DNA of 8,607 nucleotides from Fidelibacterota bacterium (lineage in GTDB: Bacteria > Fidelibacterota > Fidelibacteria > Fidelibacterales > DSDE01). This document shows positions 4,343 through 8,607 of the stretch, piece by piece. A program made the position numbers and the translations under genes. The stretch is from the NCBI GenBank assembly GCA_011049095.1, contig DSDE01000218.1, positions 1 to 8,607 of the forward strand. The letters run 5' to 3'. Position 1 is the first letter of the stretch. Every line of letters begins with the position of its first letter. The notes beneath the pieces are model-generated. The model searched no databases. It saw only the letters and a program-made list of their open reading frames with translations, and was not told where the DNA came from.

Positions 4343-7300
4343 TTATTTTGCGCTGTTTTCTTCATAAGGGTTTTGGCCAGCCCGTTCGTCTTCAAATTCA
4401 TTGAGCATCCTGGCCATTTCCTGGATTTTTATGGGTTTAGGAAGGTAGCGATTCATGCCGCTGGCAAAACTGTTGTCAATGTCTTCTTTGACGATGCTGG
4501 CGGTCATTCCCACAATATAGTTTTTTTTACCGGTCTCTTTTTGGCGAATGGCGCTTGTGGCTTGAAAACCATCCATTTCCGGCATATAGAGGTCCATAAA
4601 AATAATATCATAGCGTTTTGCCAGCGCTTTTTCTACAGCTTGCAGGCCATTGTCGGCAAATGACACTTGGCAAGCAAAGCGTTTTAGCACTGATTCGGCC
4701 ACAAGCTGGTTGATTTTATTATCATCCACAACCAATATTTCATAGCCATAATCACGTATGGGCGCGTCTTCTGTATTTTGTTTGTTGTTCTCCTCCTTTC
4801 CTTTGGTGAAAGGGAGTTCAACAAGAAAGGTGGTGCCCTGGTGTCCTGGCAGCAAGTTATTTGGGCTTATAATATGGATTTTTCCGCCTAAAAGCTCTAC
4901 CAGGCGATGGGTGATGGTGAGGCCCAGGCCGGTTCCGCCATAACGCCGATTGGTGCTGCTGTCAGCCTGGGAGAAGCCTTCAAATATGGAGCTTTGCTTT
5001 TCTGCCGGAACGCCAATGCCGCTGTCAGCGATGGCTATCTGAATTGTGATTTTTCGGCCCCGCACCGACTTGACGATTGTTTTGACCGATATCACTCCGC
5101 TTGATGTAAACTTGATGGCGTTGTTAACAAGATTAATAATAATCTGTTTAAATTTGTGCCGGTCGGAAATGAGGCTGGGAGGAATATTAGTGTCAAGGTC
5201 CAATTCATATTTTAATCCCTTTTTTTCCGCATTGTATCGGGTCATTTCCCCGATATTTCTTAATTCTCTGCTGACATCAAAGGGGAGATATTCCATATCC
5301 ATTTTGCCGGCCTCAATTTTACTGAAATCTAATATCTCATTGACAATCTTCAGGAGAAAATCCGCGCTGTTTTTGATGATGGTTGCGTAGCCTTTCTGAG
5401 TATGTTCCAGCTTAGATTTGGCTAGCAGCTCAGACATAGCGATAACGCCATTCAGGGGTGTGCGAATCTCATGACTCATATTTGCTAAAAACTCAGATTT
5501 GGCTTTGGTGGCAATTTTGGCTTTCTCCAGCGCTTTTTGCAGCGCCTGTTCGCTCTCTTTTCGGGCGGTGATATCGTGGCCGATTATTACGATGCCTTTG
5601 CGTTTGCGGTCTGTGTGATAAAGGGGCACTTTGTTCATTTCTATGACAATCGGTCGCTTCGGGTCTTTGTTAATGCTGATTTCTTCTTTGTGCAGATGGC
5701 CTGAATTCCAGATCTGCTCATCCTGGATTTCACTTTTATAGAGAAATTCGTGAAGATAGTCGGGGGCAAGAGGGATGAGCTGGCGAAAGGATTTCAAATA
5801 GCCTGAACTCTCTGGCAGCTCAGTCAATTCATAGAAAGCGTCATTGGCAATGAGAATCCGCTCTTGCTCATCTTTAAAAATAATAATTTCAGGGACAGAA
5901 TTGATAAGCATCCGAAAGCGCTCTTCACTTTCTTTCAGCGCCTCCTCGGTTTTGATGCGGGCAATGGCCTGGGCGATGCTTCGGGTGATAAATTCACAAT
6001 TATGATAGTCTCTGGCGGTGGGCTGCCACCGTTTTCCATAGGCTTCTATGACGATCATTCCGAAAACTTTAGCTTCAGCAGCCAGCGGCAGCGCCAGCCA
6101 ATAGGCCGGGACTTGAGCCGGTATGGGAAGTCCTTTTTTTTCTAAAACTGACTGCAGCGCTTCACGTTCATAGTATAGGGTCTTACTTTCTATGATGAGT
6201 TTATCAAGGAGGCATTCATACTCAGAATTGGGATAATGGAGAAGGCTGTGACCTTTTTGATAGCTGATCTGATACTTTTTCTCTATCGGTTCATATAGTA
6301 TAATGGAGAGGGCCTCCATTGGCAGCATTCCCTGGAAAGCATCAAAAACTGTCTTGTAAATCTTGTCTGGAGCTCTGGTGAAAATTGCCTGGCTGGAGAT
6401 GCTGTTAATTGTGTTTTGCAGTTTCTCAAGATGGCGCTTATCAACTATTTCTATATGAATTCGGCGGGCTAAACCAAGCAGGAAGGCAAATATGATAAGG
6501 CCTGATATATAGACATAGATGGATTGGTACCAGGGGTTCTGTATCAGCAGGGGAATCTCTGCCGCTTTGCTGAATGTGTGTCCTGTCTGCTTTGATCTGA
6601 TTTGTAACTGATAGCTGCCGCCTTTTAGCCCAGGCAGAAAGAGGTGGTTTTCAGTGCCGGGTAGCGACCACATCGTCTCTAGTGGCAAAAGCCGCGTCTG
6701 ATACTGTACTTTATTATTTGGAAAGGCGAGTGTGAGAAATCGCAGCTCAGCAAAGGAGTGGTAGGGGAATGAGATATCGGACAGCATTTCTTCAGTATAG
6801 CTTTTGTTGTTAATCTGTACTGAGCGGATAAGCGGCATAGGCGTTTGATAGCTGGCGCCAATCTCCTGCTGCCAAAAGGCCAGGCCGTGGCTGGTTCCAG
6901 CCCAGAGTCGCCGGCCTTTATCCTGAGCCATTGAAAAGAATGAGATCGTGAGGCTGGGCAGGCCGTCAGTGTCTTCATAATGAATAAATTCATCATTTGT
7001 GAGCCGCCGGATACCATAGTCAGTTCCCAGCCAGATACTGCCTTCCCCGTCGCTTGTAACCGCCTTGACTATCTCGTCCCTTGTCTCTTCATAATGATAT
7101 ATTTTTCCAGAATTGCGGCTGTAGCGGCAGATACCCTGGTTGCTGCCTATCCAAATGATTGAATCATTGTCAGCAATCATTTCATAAACAATAAATTTTT
7201 CCTTTATAGATTGAGGCAAGGTGATATTGGTCAGCTTAAATTGATTCAGCTCGGGAAGAAACTGGTATAGAAACTGATTTTCTTCCATCTCGCCCGCCGC

Positions 7301-8607
7301 AAAAATTGTTCCGTCTGGCATTTCTAAAAAGGCATTTGTGTAGCTCTGAATGCCCAGATTGGGGCCATAGTATTGCAAGTGGTCCTGCCGGTCTAAGAGA
7401 TAGAGTCCCCGCAGGCCGTCAACGCATATCCAGACATTCCCGTTTGAATCACTTTTTAGACGACGAACCAGTTTATTTCCCCTATCGGGAAGCGTAATGC
7501 GGCGGCTATTTCCATTTCGCAGACAAATGAGAAAATTATCCCGATATCCCAGGAGAATTCGCTCTTTCTCCGGCAGAATGGACAGGATGAGGCTTTCATC
7601 ACTGCTGTATATGTGCTCAAAATCAACATCAAGGGAGGGACTTAAATGGAGACGGTAGAGGGCGGTGCCTTCTGACGCGTAGATATTTCCCTCGTGGTCA
7701 CTAACCACTGACTGGATGTAGAAGCGATTGGCAGGCAGCAAGACCGATTGGAAAAAGGGCATACGTAAAAGGGCGATGCCATTGTCGCTGCTGACCCAAA
7801 AGGAGTTTTCATCTGAGCCTTTTGTAATTTGATTGATGACATTAAATGGAAAATTAAACCATGGCGACAGATGATATTTGCCGTTTTCTTGATAGAGAAA
7901 ACTGAGCCCCACGGACCAACTGCCAATCATCCAGGTATGCTCATTTAATTGCTGAATCGCGGAAACATCAGCACAGGCAGCCATTTGCCGAATGCTGGCT
8001 TTATTTTGCTCAAAGTCAATCTCGTGCAGCTCATATATACCGACACTGGTGCCTAACCAGAGCTTGCCATTCGGACTTTTATACAATACATCGATGAGCA
8101 TTTCAGCTTTTTCGGGAAAATCAATTTCAATGATGGCATCTTTTTGGGGGTCATAGCAAAACAAATAGCCCGCTTCAGATGAGATGATGATTCTGCCGTC
8201 ATATTCCTGAACTGAAAAGCTGCGATTGAAATTATCTGTACGATAACGCTGTTCAAATAGGTAACGGGTTACTTTATTATCTTTGTATCTGACGATAGAG
8301 CCTGGCTCACTGATCCAGAGCGCGCCTTCCTGGTCTTCATACAGGTCTTTGGGAAAATGGATGGTATAGTGGTTAATCGTGATGCTGCCCCGTATCAGTT
8401 CTCTAAAATCCGTCTCAAACTTGCTGTTATCAATAGAATGAACACCCCGATCGTGAATGGCGACAATCTGACCATTTCTCAATTGCACCAGTTTTTTGAT
8501 ATAATTGGTGTTGAGCTCAGATTTGTAGGTCGTAAATGATTCTCCGTTAAACTTGACCAGGCCATTGTCAGTGGCTATCCAGACAAATCCTGTGCTGTCT
8601 TGCAAGA
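4343..8607 (-). CDS. Hybrid sensor kinase, double-propeller type, N-terminus beyond window
   Basis: Membrane sensor kinase with its own receiver. At least 1,421 codons; the frame is open to the right edge, so signal peptide and true start lie outside (numbering here begins at the Leu codon at 8605). Residues 1 to about 585 are reg_prop beta-propeller repeats, for example GFVWIATDNGLVKF (6-19), GKLWLGTSVGIYEL (about 180-193) and GSIWLGTDYGIRRL (about 525), presumably periplasmic. A Y_Y_Y domain follows (about 588-690), then one membrane span after NPWYQSIYVYISG (about 692-716). Inside the cell come a divergent GAF (about 740-885), a PAS (about 890-1010), HisKA with NMSHEIRTPLNG and phospho-acceptor H1045, an HATPase with NLVNNAIKF, DSGIGVP and GGTGLGL, and a receiver with VVDDNK, D1338 in FMDLYMPEMDG, and LPKPI. 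All catalytic residues are present. Unlike Bacteroidetes hybrid systems with this sensor, there is no AraC-type output domain. galE follows after 12 bp. The ligand is unknown; carbohydrate is plausible from the family. Confidence 0.95.
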   Translation of the reverse strand, partial: LQDSTGFVWIATDNGLVKFNGESFTTYKSELNTNYIKKLVQLRNGQIVAIHDRGVHSIDNSKFETDFRELIRGSITINHYTIHFPKDLYEDQEGALWISEPGSIVRYKDNKVTRYLFEQRYRTDNFNRSFSVQEYDGRIIISSEAGYLFCYDPQKDAIIEIDFPEKAEMLIDVLYKSPNGKLWLGTSVGIYELHEIDFEQNKASIRQMAACADVSAIQQLNEHTWMIGSWSVGLSFLYQENGKYHLSPWFNFPFNVINQITKGSDENSFWVSSDNGIALLRMPFFQSVLLPANRFYIQSVVSDHEGNIYASEGTALYRLHLSPSLDVDFEHIYSSDESLILSILPEKERILLGYRDNFLICLRNGNSRRITLPDRGNKLVRRLKSDSNGNVWICVDGLRGLYLLDRQDHLQYYGPNLGIQSYTNAFLEMPDGTIFAAGEMEENQFLYQFLPELNQFKLTNITLPQSIKEKFIVYEMIADNDSIIWIGSNQGICRYSRNSGKIYHYEETRDEIVKAVTSDGEGSIWLGTDYGIRRLTNDEFIHYEDTDGLPSLTISFFSMAQDKGRRLWAGTSHGLAFWQQEIGASYQTPMPLIRSVQINNKSYTEEMLSDISFPYHSFAELRFLTLAFPNNKVQYQTRLLPLETMWSLPGTENHLFLPGLKGGSYQLQIRSKQTGHTFSKAAEIPLLIQNPWYQSIYVYISGLIIFAFLLGLARRIHIEIVDKRHLEKLQNTINSISSQAIFTRAPDKIYKTVFDAFQGMLPMEALSIILYEPIEKKYQISYQKGHSLLHYPNSEYECLLDKLIIESKTLYYEREALQSVLEKKGLPIPAQVPAYWLALPLAAEAKVFGMIVIEAYGKRWQPTARDYHNCEFITRSIAQAIARIKTEEALKESEERFRMLINSVPEIIIFKDEQERILIANDAFYELTELPESSGYLKSFRQLIPLAPDYLHEFLYKSEIQDEQIWNSGHLHKEEISINKDPKRPIVIEMNKVPLYHTDRKRKGIVIIGHDITARKESEQALQKALEKAKIATKAKSEFLANMSHEIRTPLNGVIAMSELLAKSKLEHTQKGYATIIKNSADFLLKIVNEILDFSKIEAGKMDMEYLPFDVSRELRNIGEMTRYNAEKKGLKYELDLDTNIPPSLISDRHKFKQIIINLVNNAIKFTSSGVISVKTIVKSVRGRKITIQIAIADSGIGVPAEKQSSIFEGFSQADSSTNRRYGGTGLGLTITHRLVELLGGKIHIISPNNLLPGHQGTTFLVELPFTKGKEENNKQNTEDAPIRDYGYEILVVDDNKINQLVAESVLKRFACQVSFADNGLQAVEKALAKRYDIIFMDLYMPEMDGFQATSAIRQKETGKKNYIVGMTASIVKEDIDNSFASGMNRYLPKPIKIQEMARMLNEFEDERAGQNPYEENSAK

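Noticed and set aside
4250..4663. Plus-strand 137-residue open frame over the kinase-galE junction
   Set aside because: It spans the 3' end of the kinase and the 5' end of galE on the opposite strand, with no ribosome site or family resemblance.

Overview
This window most likely comes from a bacterium of the Fibrobacteres-Chlorobi-Bacteroidetes (FCB) superphylum or a close relative such as Calditrichota. Three things point there: a two-propeller (reg_prop plus Y_Y_Y) hybrid sensor kinase, a LuxR-type helix-turn-helix of the kind found at the C-terminus of Bacteroidetes regulators, and a decayed fragment that reads like the region just before a type IX secretion sorting tail. No ribosomal marker is present, so this placement is inference.

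Layout. Bases 1-1786 (minus strand) hold most of a sodium:solute symporter (SSS family), whose C-terminus lies beyond the left edge. Bases 1787-2933 hold no intact gene. They contain a plausible symporter promoter, a broken C-terminal fragment of a secreted-protein gene (1947-2259), two nearly identical direct repeats of about 190-197 bp (2263-2451 and 2522-2718), and an AT-rich stretch with two dyads and a possible promoter. Bases 2934-3179 (plus strand) encode a small stand-alone LuxR-like DNA-binding domain followed by a strong intrinsic terminator. Converging on it from the right is a minus-strand pair: a very large hybrid sensor kinase (4343-8607, N-terminus beyond the right edge) and, 12 bp downstream, galE (3281-4330).

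How the genes may work together. The kinase and galE are almost certainly co-transcribed. The kinase has a periplasmic double-propeller sensor, one membrane span, GAF and PAS domains, a complete HisKA/HATPase core and a receiver domain, but no DNA-binding output domain. Bacteroidetes hybrid two-component sensors that respond to polysaccharides have a similar front end but finish with an AraC-type domain. Coupling to the sugar-nucleotide epimerase GalE suggests a carbohydrate or envelope-polysaccharide theme, which is inference. The small HTH protein next door could be an output partner or just the surviving tail of a lost regulator; the sequence cannot decide.

The most unusual material is in the 1.9-3.3 kb interval: the pseudogene remnant, the repeat pair with short motifs at about 10-bp spacing and imperfectly inverted ends, and a cluster of three hairpins between the convergent genes. 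I did not find a defence system, CRISPR array, tRNA/rRNA gene or intact transposase.
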